Below, piece by piece: positions 1 to 8,391 of a stretch of 64,000 nucleotides of DNA. Position 1 is the stretch's first letter. Every line of letters begins with the position of its first letter. This stretch comes from Aquitalea sp. LB_tupeE. GTDB taxonomy: Bacteria > Pseudomonadota > Gammaproteobacteria > Burkholderiales > Chromobacteriaceae. The notes below the pieces were generated by a model that worked only from the letters and a program-made list of their open reading frames with translations, was not told the origin of the DNA and ran no database searches. Position numbers and translations under genes: made by a program. Location: the NCBI RefSeq assembly GCF_013391415.1, contig NZ_JACAXB010000030.1:62001-126000 (forward strand), given 5' to 3'.

Positions 1-1
1 G

Positions 2-721
2 TCCTGCCTGCTGGCCGTGACCCAGGTGGTACGGGCCATCTATTTTTACCATCTCAATCCGGTACCGACCAGCATCATGCTGGCCAGTGGCTGGAACATC
101 ATCCTGCTGTGCCTGGGCGCTGCCATCATGCCAGCCTTGTCCATGTCTGCGGTGCTGATACTGCACGAATCCTTGCAAACGCAGGCTGAGGATGCGGCCA
201 ATCGTGATTTCATGACCGGTGCGCTATCACGCAAGCATTTGTTTGCCACCGGACAGCAATTGATCCTGCAAGCGGCGGCTACGCGTCGGCCACTGGTTTT
301 GCTGCTGATAGACCTGGACCACTTCAAGAATATCAATGACACCTTCGGTCATGCTGCAGGCGACGAGGTACTGTGCGCATTTGCCGGAATGGTACGTGGT
401 CACTTGCGTAGCCATGATGCACTGGGAAGATTGGGTGGCGAAGAGTTTGCCGTCCTGTTGCCGGATACCGCGCTGGACGCAGCGGGACAGGTGGCCGAAC
501 GGCTACGCTTGCATGCCCAGCAAAATCCGGTGAGTAGTCGGTTTGGCGAGTGCCGCTATAGCATCAGTATTGGCGTGGCGGCGTGGCAGGGCGGGGAAAG
601 CTTCGATCAGCTATGCCGTCGGGCTGATCAGGCGCTGTATTATGCCAAAAATACCGGTCGGAACCGGGTTGAAGTCAGTCTGGCCGGGGCTACGACAGCT
701 GCCATTGCCGGACACATATGA
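2..721 (+). CDS. Diguanylate cyclase (GGDEF domain), 5'-truncated
   Basis: This is the C-terminal part of a membrane-anchored diguanylate cyclase that makes cyclic di-GMP from two GTP. The reading frame is open from base 2 and the first possible start (GTG at 17) lies inside hydrophobic sequence, so the gene almost certainly begins left of the window. Visible parts are two hydrophobic stretches ending near ALSMSAVLIL, then a full GGDEF domain with the nucleotide-binding segment LIDLDHFKNINDTFGH, the active-site loop GGEEF and the product-inhibition site RSHD five residues before it. Active-site and I-site are intact, so an active, feedback-inhibited enzyme is expected. The input domain is not visible. 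Confidence 0.9.
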   Translation, partial: SCLLAVTQVVRAIYFYHLNPVPTSIMLASGWNIILLCLGAAIMPALSMSAVLILHESLQTQAEDAANRDFMTGALSRKHLFATGQQLILQAAATRRPLVLLLIDLDHFKNINDTFGHAAGDEVLCAFAGMVRGHLRSHDALGRLGGEEFAVLLPDTALDAAGQVAERLRLHAQQNPVSSRFGECRYSISIGVAAWQGGESFDQLCRRADQALYYAKNTGRNRVEVSLAGATTAAIAGHI

Positions 722-736
722 TGTTGCCCCCCCAAA

Positions 737-759
737 AAAAGCCGCATGTTGCGGCTTTT
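737..759. terminator. Bidirectional rho-independent terminator
   Basis: A perfect 10-bp stem (AAAAGCCGCA / TGCGGCTTTT) with a 3-base loop lies between two convergent genes. The A-run on one side and T-run on the other let it serve both the GGDEF gene and the minus-strand pair that ends at 780. Confidence 0.85.
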
Positions 760-779
760 GGGTGAGGTGGTGAATTTTA

Positions 780-995
780 TTACCGGGTAAATTCAGCATC
801 CAGCCCGCCACCCTGTAGTCCGGGTAGTTGAATGGAATAAGTGTTGCCATTGACCACAGCCTGACCAATACGCGGTTGACCATGACAGACAGCATTCAGC
901 CCATTTTGTCCGGCCATGGTAACGCGTATTTGTTGCTGGGCAACCCTTGGGTTCTGCATCGGCCAATGCTGGCCGGCATCGATGATTTCATTCAT
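780..995 (-). CDS. Small hypothetical protein, 71 aa
   Basis: I do not recognise this protein. The start at 995 is chosen because an excellent Shine-Dalgarno sequence (AAGGAGGAAT, 1001-1010) sits just upstream. The product is soluble, glutamine- and glycine-rich, has one cysteine and no signal peptide or membrane segment. It follows the 252-residue gene at 1027-1785 by 31 bases, so the two are probably co-transcribed and end at the shared terminator at 737-759. The strong ribosome site argues that it is a real gene despite its size. Function unknown. Confidence 0.6.
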   Translation of the reverse strand: MNEIIDAGQHWPMQNPRVAQQQIRVTMAGQNGLNAVCHGQPRIGQAVVNGNTYSIQLPGLQGGGLDAEFTR

Positions 996-1026
996 TTTCC
1001 ATTCCTCCTTGCCAGAAATATCAGTC

Positions 1027-1785
1027 TTAAATATCCAGGTCTGCAACAAACTGCACGGCTTTGTCGCCCAGTTTGTCGATGACCGCCTGCCTGACCTTTG
1101 CGTAGATGTCACCATCCAGCGTCATGGTGTTGGTGGATTTGTATAGAGACATTTTTGAGGTGGAGTAGGTAAACCAGAGAAACCCTGTAGTGGATTCAGT
1201 CGTGTTGAAATAGAAAGAGGCATTTTTCATCACCACCGAGCCATTGGAAAGTATGCAGGGTGCGATCTGAAAGTTGCCGGCAGTCACGCTGCTACTGGCG
1301 CTATTCCATAATATCAAGCCATGGCTGCCGCTATCCAGCGCGCCAAGCGCATCAATAGTGGCCTGGGAGACGGCTGCTTCATCCTCCGTTGCAATGGCTT
1401 TTAATATTTCAATCACTGCCTTGTTCATTTGAAATGAATCGCCGGATGCATTGTATTTGTCAAAATTAAAGGCCTGGATTACCCAGCCAAGCGGTTCCAG
1501 CACGCTTTGATAATATTTATACCAATCCTCGGTTTGTACCTCCCGGTCATATTTTTTATTGGCTGCCAGCTGGGCAAGTAATGTGGAATTCAATACGTCT
1601 GATTTGTTCTGGCTGTCCAGGCCTGCAACAAATGAAACCAGGCTGCCATCCACCACATAGCCTCCTTGGCTGCCATCCGGTGGTGGAGTAGGAGTATCAG
1701 TTAAAAAATTGGCTTGCAGGGTCGTGCTACTGGCTGGTAGTTGCAAATTATTAATGAAAGCAAGTCGGTCTGAAATATCTGCCAT
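1027..1785 (-). CDS. Hypothetical protein, 252 aa
   Basis: I do not recognise the family. The start at 1785 (MADISDRL) is preferred over upstream starts at 1791 and 1827 because AAGGA lies at the right spacing before it. The protein has no signal peptide or membrane helix. After a proline-rich stretch (TPTPPPDG, near residue 32) comes a mixed alpha/beta region rich in Ser, Thr and aromatic residues. It has one cysteine (in APCILSNG) and ends LGDKAVQFVADLDI. Codon use is somewhat AT-richer than in neighbours such as msrB, and a long AT-rich gap lies upstream, which could indicate acquisition. It forms a likely two-gene operon with the 71-aa gene downstream. Confidence 0.6.
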   Translation of the reverse strand: MADISDRLAFINNLQLPASSTTLQANFLTDTPTPPPDGSQGGYVVDGSLVSFVAGLDSQNKSDVLNSTLLAQLAANKKYDREVQTEDWYKYYQSVLEPLGWVIQAFNFDKYNASGDSFQMNKAVIEILKAIATEDEAAVSQATIDALGALDSGSHGLILWNSASSSVTAGNFQIAPCILSNGSVVMKNASFYFNTTESTTGFLWFTYSTSKMSLYKSTNTMTLDGDIYAKVRQAVIDKLGDKAVQFVADLDI

Positions 1786-2318
1786 GTTCATTTCCTTTTT
1801 TGGTGATGAAAGATGTGTCGCAGGCATTTGTCTTGCGGCTTGCTGAGGCTAGTTTTGTCAGTCGTCTGGGGCAATATGCTTTTTACCTAGTAAACTTACG
1901 TAGCAATCATTTTGCACGATAAATGAATGATGCCGGTACTAAGCAGGGTTTATATTTCAAAAAAACATGCAGGTAGAGTTTGGTGTGAAATATTTTTAAT
2001 AAATAAAAATATTTAGTGATGGATTGACATGGTTTTATCAATGTCATCTTGAAAGTTGCACGCGATGTGTATGAGAAGTGGCAGGAAGGTGGTGGCAAGG
2101 AGGTCAGGGTTATTTTTGTGCTTGTTGTTGTGGTACGAGCTGGATTTGAATGCCGTACAAGGGCTTTCGCTTGCGGTTCTGCTAGCCTTGGCCGGGATGG
2201 CAGCGTGCCAGAACGGTCGTATTGTCCGGACAGGGTAAAAAATCGGGTGGCCATTGAGATGGCTTGCCCGACGATGCTGTTGAATTTTAAGCCCTTGCTG
2301 TTTGTGGCAGTAGGAGCA
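1786..2318. other. Intergenic region, 533 bp
   Basis: This gap lies upstream of the minus-strand hypothetical gene and downstream of msrB. The part near 1860-2050 is AT-rich and should hold the promoter of the hypothetical pair. A short inverted repeat TTTAC-CTA-GTAAA lies at 1882-1894. Open frames in the gap (for example 2056-2238 on the plus strand, with a hydrophobic segment) lack a ribosome site and I do not call them. No RNA gene or clear terminator was seen. Confidence 0.5.
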
Positions 2319-2717
2319 TCATTTCGCAGGCTTGAAGCTCAGGCACACCGAGTTGATGCAGTAACGTTCACCGGTGGGTTCCGGCCCGTCCGGGAATACA
2401 TGGCCGAGATGGGCATCGCAGCTGGCGCAACGCACTTCCACCCGGATCATGCCGTGCGAGGTGTCACGCAGGCGTTTGATGCGTTCGCCGGCAGCTTCGG
2501 CCCAGAAGCTAGGCCAGCCGCAACCTGCGTCAAATTTGGTATCCGAGTGAAACAGCAGGCTGCCACAGCATACGCAGTGATAGTCGCCCTGTTCGGTACG
2601 CTGGTAATGTTCACCGCTAAACGGGCGCTCGGTGCCGCCCTGACGGGCAACGCGATATTGTTCCGGGCTGAGCCGGGCGCGCCAGTCGGCGTCGCTGAGG
2701 GGGCTGGGCTTGTCCAT
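2319..2717 (-). CDS. msrB: Peptide-methionine (R)-S-oxide reductase MsrB
   Basis: MsrB reduces the R-epimer of methionine sulfoxide in oxidised proteins. The 132-residue product has the family's usual length. It shows both zinc CxxC pairs (C48/C51 in HCVCCG, C97/C100 in RCASC), the substrate-pocket segment GCGWPSFW, and the catalytic cysteine C120 in RYCINS. The start at 2717 is preferred to the ATG at 2723 because AAGGA is correctly spaced only for the downstream one. There is no signal peptide, so the enzyme is cytoplasmic. It lies 65 bases downstream of a histidine-phosphatase gene on the same strand. Confidence 0.96.
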   Translation of the reverse strand: MDKPSPLSDADWRARLSPEQYRVARQGGTERPFSGEHYQRTEQGDYHCVCCGSLLFHSDTKFDAGCGWPSFWAEAAGERIKRLRDTSHGMIRVEVRCASCDAHLGHVFPDGPEPTGERYCINSVCLSFKPAK

Positions 2718-2782
2718 GGTCATTCCTTGAGTGGGCAGTGATGGTTGGTCGCGGCGGGTGGGACAATCTGTCGGTGTCACGC

Positions 2783-3418
2783 CTACAGCTCGTCCAGACT
2801 GCTGTCCAGATGGGACTGATCCGCCCATTTTTCAATTTCCCACTCGCCGTCCCGATAGCTTATCCAGTTGAGCGCGGCATTCGGAATGGGAAAGTCGCGT
2901 GCACCGCTCAGGCCCTTGCCGCTGGCGGTTCGGTGCACCATCTCCAGCACGCCGCCATGGCTGACTACCAGAATCTGCTGTCCGGCATAGTGTTCCGCCA
3001 GTTGCTGCATGTATTGCATGATGCGTTGCTGGAAACCGTGCAGGCTTTCGCCCCCTTGCAGGTCGAAGTGGATATCCCGCTCCTGATGCAGCCGGTAGAC
3101 ATGCGGGATATGCTCGCGCGCTTCGTCGAAGGTGCGCCCCTGAAAAGCGCCGTAATGGCGTTCTTTCAGCGCGGCATGGGTTTGCAGCGGCAGGCCGAGC
3201 TGCCGGCTGATGGCGCTGGCGGTCTGGCGGGCGCGGGTGAGTTCGCTGACATGCAGTGCGCTGAACGCCAGTTGTTGCTGTGCCAGTGCCTGGGCCAGTT
3301 GCTCGGCTTGTTGCAGGCCGCGTGCATTGAGCGGGATGTCCAGATGGCCTTGCAGGCGGCGTTCGCGATTCCAGTCGGTTTCGCCGTGACGGATGAGGCA
3401 GAAGCGGGTAGTGGGCAT
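2783..3418 (-). CDS. Histidine phosphatase (phosphoglycerate mutase-like) family protein
   Basis: A 211-residue cytoplasmic member of the histidine phosphatase superfamily. The phospho-histidine motif [10 protein letters not shown] lies at the N-terminus, the supporting Arg/Glu sites follow ([19 protein letters not shown]), and the second catalytic histidine is in [10 protein letters not shown]. The substrate cannot be read from sequence: members include cofactor-dependent phosphoglycerate mutases, alpha-ribazole phosphatase (CobC) and broad phosphatases such as GpmB. Since a cobalamin locus lies 25 kb away, a CobC-like alpha-ribazole phosphatase is possible but unproven. It starts 22 bases after dgt and is probably in the same operon. 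Confidence 0.88.
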   Translation of the reverse strand: MPTTRFCLIRHGETDWNRERRLQGHLDIPLNARGLQQAEQLAQALAQQQLAFSALHVSELTRARQTASAISRQLGLPLQTHAALKERHYGAFQGRTFDEAREHIPHVYRLHQERDIHFDLQGGESLHGFQQRIMQYMQQLAEHYAGQQILVVSHGGVLEMVHRTASGKGLSGARDFPIPNAALNWISYRDGEWEIEKWADQSHLDSSLDEL

Positions 3419-3440
3419 GGGGTGGTCCGGATTGGGTTGA

Positions 3441-4808
3441 TTACAGGATGCCGACGCCGGAAATTTCACGCGCCAGGTTGGCGGCGTAGTTGTCGGTCAT
3501 GCCGCCTACGAAATCCAGTACCTTCATGTAGGCCTGATACAGGCTGTCCTCTGGTTTGATGTGTTGTTCCAGCAGCCCCATGGCCAGGTGCTGGCGCGGT
3601 GTCAGCTGTTCTGCACCACGGGTGATGAAGGCGTGCACCGCCGGGATGAGTACATCCAGGATGGCGGCAATGCAGGGGTAGGAGGCCAGCTCGGTCACCA
3701 GCTTGGTGCGGTGGCGGTACACCTTGTTGCTGGCCAGCTCCTTGGCCTGAATCAGTGCTTCCTGTACCTCGGCATCCGTCAGGTTGATCAGGTCCTTGGC
3801 GGGAAACTCGCCGGCGAGAAGGGCATTGTGGTGCAGCATGAATTTTTGCGCCACTTCCGCTACGCAGCGGCCAATGGCAATGCCGCGCAAGGTGGCGCAC
3901 TTCTGCTTCACGTCATGCAGGTTCCACACCTTTTCATATTCGGTAAAGCGGGCGAACAGGCCTTCGAATTCCCGCACGTCCAGAATGCCGATTTCAACCG
4001 CGTCTTCCAGGTCAAGAATGGCATAGCAAATGTCGTCGGCTGCTTCCATCAGGTAAGACAGCGGGTGACGGCTCCACTCCAGCTCGCCCTTGCGTGGCAA
4101 TTGCAGCTCGGTAGCAATGCGCTCGAAATAGGCCAGTTCGGTGCGGTAGATATTGAATTTGTCGCGCACCAGGGCCTTGGGAGCATCGGATGTCCACGGA
4201 TATTTGATCAGTGCGCCCAGGGCTGCGGCTGTCAGTCGCATCCCGCCTTCATGGTTGTACATTTCCAGGGTGGCCAGCATGCGCAGGCCATGGGCGTTGC
4301 CTTCGTAGGTTTGCACATCGCGTAACTGGGCGGCATCCAGAGTGTGCAGGAAATGCGCATTGCGCGCATCGCGGAACCAGTCGCGCAGTGCATCTTCGCC
4401 GGTATGGCCAAACGGCGGGTTGCCGATGTCGTGCGCCAGGCAAGCCACCTGAACCACCGCGCCAATATCGAAGGGGCTGTAACCGGCAGGCATGACACCG
4501 GCGTGCTGCATCATCACGCCCACCCGGTTGCCCAGGCTGCGACCTACGCTGGCCACTTCCACGCTGTGGGTCAGCCGGTTATGGGTATGGTCGTTCTGCG
4601 CCAGTGGGTGGACCTGGGTTTTGCGGCCCAGGCGGCGGAAGGCGCTGGAAAACACCACCCGGTCATGGTCGATGTGAAAGTCGCTGCGCAGGCCGGCGCT
4701 TCCTTCATCGGTAGCCGGGGTGCGGGTGGGTTTGATTTCACCTTGTACCACCTTGAAGCGCTGGGTGGAGAGCAGGGCAGTCCATTGTTGTTGCTGATGC
4801 TGGGTCAT
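3441..4808 (-). CDS. dgt: Deoxyguanosinetriphosphate triphosphohydrolase-like protein (HD domain)
   Basis: A 455-residue dNTPase of the Dgt/SAMHD1-like HD superfamily that removes triphosphate from dNTPs, typically dGTP. The metal-binding HD site is spread over THNRLTHSVEVA and CLAHDIGNPPFGHTGE, and the substrate-side segment RRLGRKTQVHP precedes it. The start at 4808 (MTQHQQQQ) is the first methionine consistent with the family. The open frame continues upstream with low-complexity sequence that does not look coding. No strong Shine-Dalgarno site is visible. A phosphatase gene follows 22 bases later. Confidence 0.93.
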   Translation of the reverse strand: MTQHQQQQWTALLSTQRFKVVQGEIKPTRTPATDEGSAGLRSDFHIDHDRVVFSSAFRRLGRKTQVHPLAQNDHTHNRLTHSVEVASVGRSLGNRVGVMMQHAGVMPAGYSPFDIGAVVQVACLAHDIGNPPFGHTGEDALRDWFRDARNAHFLHTLDAAQLRDVQTYEGNAHGLRMLATLEMYNHEGGMRLTAAALGALIKYPWTSDAPKALVRDKFNIYRTELAYFERIATELQLPRKGELEWSRHPLSYLMEAADDICYAILDLEDAVEIGILDVREFEGLFARFTEYEKVWNLHDVKQKCATLRGIAIGRCVAEVAQKFMLHHNALLAGEFPAKDLINLTDAEVQEALIQAKELASNKVYRHRTKLVTELASYPCIAAILDVLIPAVHAFITRGAEQLTPRQHLAMGLLEQHIKPEDSLYQAYMKVLDFVGGMTDNYAANLAREISGVGIL

Positions 4809-5021
4809 GGCAGGGCAGGCCGTGGCAGGTTGGATGGTTGGATAATATGGGCTTTGTCCTTGCTGGCAAAGCCTTGCCTTCCGAATAAGAGGGTAAATGG
4901 GATGGTTCTGAGGCTTGACGCGGCGTGTGCGTGCAGAACGCAGGCCTAGCCGTTGTTGTGCAGGCGGATGCGGCGCAGACAGGACGGTGACAATGTGCTT
5001 GTTGCTATCGCTGCTATAAAT

Positions 5022-5040
5022 AATAATGATAGTCATTACT
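5022..5040 (+). promoter_or_regulatory. Fur-box-like operator
   Basis: AATAATGATAGTCATTACT matches the 19-bp Fur consensus GATAATGATAATCATTATC at 15 positions by eye and is nearly palindromic. It lies 22 bases before the methyltransferase start at 5062, overlapping the likely promoter, and also faces the divergent dgt gene. Binding is inferred. Confidence 0.6.
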
Positions 5041-5061
5041 ATTTATCCTGGAGGTGATGCC

Positions 5062-5610
5062 ATGTTATGGCCAACAGTGCATGTATGCGGAGTTGCCGTG
5101 ATGATGTTGACGCGTCTGGCGTATCGCCCTTTGTTGCAGCAACATGGCCAGGTGCTGGTGGGGCAGTGCATTTTGCGCTGGCCAGTCATGGGTTGCATGG
5201 TGGTGCTGCCTTTATTGGCAGTCTGCTTGGGGTGGTCGGCAAGCATGCCGCTGGTGTTGTCACCGTTTGCCGCACCGACAGGGCTTTTGCTGATGGCCTA
5301 TGCCTGCTGGCTGTTCTGGCGTAGCCAGCAGGATGTGTTGTTAGCCAATGAAGTGCGCGGAACATGGCCCGGTGGTGTATACCGGCATATCCGCCATCCC
5401 TTGTATGCGGCACTGTGGCTGGCGGCATTGGCGCAATTGTTGTTGTGGCAGGATGTGCTGATCGGTGGTGGTGGCATCCTGGCCTTGTTGCTGCTGTACG
5501 GCCCTAGCGTCCGGCGCGAGGAGGGCCTGATGCTGCGTGGTCGGGGTGAGGCGTATCGTCACTACATGCAGCACACAGGCCGCTTGTGGCCGCGTGACCT
5601 GGCTGCATGA
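5062..5610 (+). CDS. Integral membrane methyltransferase, ICMT/PEMT-like family
   Basis: A 182-residue integral membrane protein of the isoprenylcysteine carboxyl methyltransferase / phospholipid methyltransferase type. The C-terminal half carries the family's SAM-binding signatures RHIRHPLYAAL and EEGLMLRGRGEAYRHYM followed by RLWPR. About four or five hydrophobic segments precede and flank these. The start at 5062 is set by GGAGG at 5050-5054, and the longer frame from 5026 would have no ribosome site. Bacterial substrates in this family are largely unknown. The Fur-like operator just upstream suggests iron-responsive expression. Confidence 0.8.
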   Translation: MLWPTVHVCGVAVMMLTRLAYRPLLQQHGQVLVGQCILRWPVMGCMVVLPLLAVCLGWSASMPLVLSPFAAPTGLLLMAYACWLFWRSQQDVLLANEVRGTWPGGVYRHIRHPLYAALWLAALAQLLLWQDVLIGGGGILALLLLYGPSVRREEGLMLRGRGEAYRHYMQHTGRLWPRDLAA

Positions 5611-5724
5611 AGTAATCATGTACTTTTTTACAGCAAATGGGTCTGTATCTTCCCATGCATTGTAATAAAACTACACTGCTCTGATTTTTTCTTGCTTTAT
5701 TAATTTTCAATATAAAAAGCGTCA

Positions 5725-5740
5725 TGTTCAATATCGAACA
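5725..5740. promoter_or_regulatory. Palindrome, distal copy (TTCAATATCGAA core)
   Basis: TGTTCAATATCGAACA is an inverted repeat (TGTTC-N6-GAACA). Its core differs by one base from the palindrome at 5997-6008. It lies about 320 bases before pflB. The binding protein is not identified. Confidence 0.4.
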
Positions 5741-5973
5741 TGGTTCATGCTTTGCCGCAGATGTAATTACAGGTCCGGTCCAGGCCGTTATCACGTACTG
5801 CCATCCTTATTGCCTGTGAATTGCAGTGGACAGGCATTGATGGGCAGGCTGGCAAAATGCTGCAAGATGCTTGATTTATTGGTGTTCGTGACATGAAAAA
5901 TGGCGGAAGGTCTTTGGTTTGTGAGCCGGTCCTTCAGTTGCAGTGCAGTTCGGCGGGCTTGTACTGGTCTAGT

Positions 5974-5987
5974 TTGATCTGCATCAA
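5974..5987 (+). promoter_or_regulatory. FNR box of the pflB promoter
   Basis: TTGATCTGCATCAA matches the FNR consensus TTGAT-N4-ATCAA exactly. Its centre (5980.5) is about 41 bases before a start point placed by the -10-like TAGTAT at 6011-6016. That is the geometry of a class II FNR-activated promoter and fits anaerobic induction of pyruvate formate-lyase. Confidence 0.88.
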
Positions 5988-5996
5988 ATCATTGTT

Positions 5997-6008
5997 TTCG
6001 ATATCGAA
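5997..6008. promoter_or_regulatory. Palindrome, proximal copy (TTCGATATCGAA)
   Basis: A perfect 12-bp palindrome lies between the FNR box and the -10 element of pflB, where a bound protein would block RNA polymerase. It pairs with the similar site at 5725-5740. The regulator is unknown. Confidence 0.5.
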
Positions 6009-6060
6009 TGTAGTATTGTTTCCATAGAGAACATTTCGGGCTTCAACTCAGGAGATAGTC

Positions 6061-8319
6061 ATGGAATCGATTGCTCAGCAAGCCGTACAAGCTGATCCTT
6101 GGCGGAATTTTGCTGCCGGTGACTGGCAAACCCGTGTCAACGTACGCAACTTCATCCAGCTCAATTACCAACCCTATGCCGGTGACGCCGGTTTCCTGGC
6201 TGTTGCCACCGAGCGCACCCAGGCCTTGTGGGCGGCGCTGGGCGAGTTGCTCAAGCAGGAGCGGGCAAAGGGTGTGCTGGATGTATCGGCTGACCGTGGC
6301 ACTTCCATTACCGCTCACGATGCGGGCTATATCGATCCCAAGCTGGAACTGATTGTCGGCCTGCAAACCGATGCCCCGCTCAAGCGTGCCATCATGCCCA
6401 ATGGCGGCCTGCGCATGGTTGAGGCCGGGCTGGCTGCCTATGGCTTTACGCTGGACCCGGTAATCAAGGAAGTCTGGAGCAAATACCGCAAGAGCCATAA
6501 CCAGGGCGTGTTCGACACCTATACCCCGGAAATCCTGGCAGCGCGTAAATCCGGCATCATCACAGGCCTGCCGGATGCCTATGGCCGTGGCCGCATCATT
6601 GGCGACTATCGCCGTGTCGCACTGTATGGCACCGACTTCCTGCGCAAGGAACGCCAGCAGGTTTTCCATGAGCTGGATGACGCCGTATTCACCGAGGATG
6701 TACTGCGTCAGCGCGAAGAGCTGTCCGAACAATTCCGCGCACTGGACGAGCTGCGCGAAATGGCGGCCAAGTACGGCTATGACATCAGCCGCCCGGCAGT
6801 GAATGCGCGCGAGGCCGTGCAATGGACTTACTTTGCCTACCTGGCTGCAGTGAAGGAGCAAAACGGTGCCGCCATGTCACTGGGCCGCATTGCCACCTTC
6901 CTTGACATCTATATCGAGCGTGATCTGGCCGCCGGTGTCCTGACCGAAGCGCAGGCGCAGGAGCTGATTGATGATCTGGTGATCAAGCTGCGCATCGTGC
7001 GCTTCCTGCGTACCCCGGAATACGACCAGCTGTTCTCCGGCGACCCCACCTGGGTGACTGAGTCCATTGGTGGCATGGGTGAGGATGGCCGCACGCTGGT
7101 CAGCAAGAACAGCTTCCGCTTCCTCAATACCCTGTACAACCTGGGCCCGGCGCCGGAGCCCAACCTGACCGTGCTGTGGTCCACTGCGCTGCCGCAGGGC
7201 TTCAAGGACTTCTGCGCCAAGGTGTCCATCGATACCAGCTCCATCCAGTACGAAAACGACGACCTGATGCGGCCCTACTGGGGCGACGACTACGGCATAG
7301 CCTGCTGCGTTTCGGCCATGCGTATCGGCAAGCAGATGCAGTTTTTCGGTGCCCGTGCCAATCTGGCCAAGGCCATGTTGTATGCCATCAATGGCGGTCG
7401 TGACGAGAAGAGTGGTGCCATCGTGGCGCATGGCTTCGAACCGATTCGCGATGATGTGCTGGACTTTGACACGGTGATGGCCAGGTTCGACAAGATGATG
7501 GACTGGTTGGCCGCCACCTATGTGAAGGCGCTCAACTGCATCCATTACATGCACGACAAATATGCCTATGAGCGCATCGAGATGGCGCTGCACGACCGCG
7601 ACATCCTGCGCACCATGGCCTGCGGCATTGCCGGGCTGTCGGTGGCGGCGGATTCGCTATCGGCCATCAAGCATGCTCGCGTGCATGTCATCCGCAATGA
7701 AGACGGCCTGGCGGTGGACTACCGTATCGAGGGTGATTATCCGGCTTATGGCAATAACGACGACCGGGTGGACAGCATGGCGGTGTGGCTGACTGAAACC
7801 TTCATGAACAAGATCAAGGCCCAGCCTTACTTCTACCGTAATGCCACGCCCACCCAGTCGGTGCTCACCATTACCTCCAATGTGGTGTATGGCAAGAAAA
7901 CCGGTAACACGCCGTGTGGTCGTCGCGCTGGCGAGCCATTTGCGCCGGGTGCCAATCCGATGAACGGTCGTGACGTGCATGGTTTTGTCGCTGCGGGTGC
8001 CTCGGTGGCCAAGCTGCCCTATGCCGCCGCGCTGGATGGCATCAGCTGGACGGCGTCGGCCACGCCGGATGCACTGGGTCATACCGCAGAGGATCGCGTT
8101 GCCAATCTGTCGCACTGCCTGGATGGCTTTGCCGCTGCTGGCGGTTTCCATGTGAATGTGAACGTGTTCCGCCGTGAAACCCTGCTGGACGCCATGGAGC
8201 ACCCGGAGCTCTACCCGCAGCTCACCATCCGTGTGTCCGGCTATGCGGTGAACTTCGTCAAACTGACGCGTGAACAGCAGCTGGATGTGATTAACCGTAC
8301 CTTCCACGGCAGCCTGTAA
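6061..8319 (+). CDS. pflB: Formate C-acetyltransferase (pyruvate formate-lyase)
   Basis: This glycyl-radical enzyme converts pyruvate and CoA to acetyl-CoA and formate during anaerobic growth. The 752-residue product has the normal length. The adjacent active-site cysteines C415-C416 are in [10 protein letters not shown]. The radical glycine G727 is in RVSGYAVNF near the C-terminus, within the expected glycyl-radical domain. The start at 6061 is supported by AGGAGA at 6050-6055. The gene sits behind an FNR box and is followed 72 bases later by its activase pflA, with a terminator-like hairpin between them. It acts in the cytoplasm and is inactivated by oxygen. Confidence 0.98.
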   Translation: MESIAQQAVQADPWRNFAAGDWQTRVNVRNFIQLNYQPYAGDAGFLAVATERTQALWAALGELLKQERAKGVLDVSADRGTSITAHDAGYIDPKLELIVGLQTDAPLKRAIMPNGGLRMVEAGLAAYGFTLDPVIKEVWSKYRKSHNQGVFDTYTPEILAARKSGIITGLPDAYGRGRIIGDYRRVALYGTDFLRKERQQVFHELDDAVFTEDVLRQREELSEQFRALDELREMAAKYGYDISRPAVNAREAVQWTYFAYLAAVKEQNGAAMSLGRIATFLDIYIERDLAAGVLTEAQAQELIDDLVIKLRIVRFLRTPEYDQLFSGDPTWVTESIGGMGEDGRTLVSKNSFRFLNTLYNLGPAPEPNLTVLWSTALPQGFKDFCAKVSIDTSSIQYENDDLMRPYWGDDYGIACCVSAMRIGKQMQFFGARANLAKAMLYAINGGRDEKSGAIVAHGFEPIRDDVLDFDTVMARFDKMMDWLAATYVKALNCIHYMHDKYAYERIEMALHDRDILRTMACGIAGLSVAADSLSAIKHARVHVIRNEDGLAVDYRIEGDYPAYGNNDDRVDSMAVWLTETFMNKIKAQPYFYRNATPTQSVLTITSNVVYGKKTGNTPCGRRAGEPFAPGANPMNGRDVHGFVAAGASVAKLPYAAALDGISWTASATPDALGHTAEDRVANLSHCLDGFAAAGGFHVNVNVFRRETLLDAMEHPELYPQLTIRVSGYAVNFVKLTREQQLDVINRTFHGSL

Positions 8320-8341
8320 GCCAGTTGCGGTTTATCCACCC

Positions 8342-8377
8342 AACCGCCCGCCGGCAGATGCTGACGGGCGGTTTTTT
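8342..8377 (+). terminator. Intercistronic hairpin with T-run between pflB and pflA
   Basis: The arms AACCGCCCG and CGGGCGGTT form a 9-bp stem with a 14-base loop followed by a run of six Ts. It looks like an intrinsic terminator placed between two genes of one pathway. It could cut down pflA transcription relative to pflB or stabilise the pflB mRNA end. Confidence 0.8.
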
Positions 8378-8391
8378 CATCAGGAGTTTTC

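Larger units (their letters stand above)
5611..6060. other. pflB upstream regulatory region, 450 bp
   Basis: No gene is visible. The region holds the pflB promoter with an FNR box (5974-5987), a plausible -10 (TAGTAT, 6011-6016), and two copies of a TTCRATATCGAA palindrome at 5727-5738 and 5997-6008. The pflB ribosome site AGGAGA lies at 6050-6055. The stretch around 5620-5750 is AT-rich. Confidence 0.7.

Noticed and set aside
2056-2238. 60-residue plus-strand frame with a hydrophobic segment upstream of msrB
   Set aside because: No ribosome site, unusual Arg/Val-rich start and no recognisable family; probably chance.
1907-2254. 115-residue minus-strand frame in the intergenic region
   Set aside because: Composition is erratic, there is no ribosome site, and it ends in a low-complexity AT-rich stretch.
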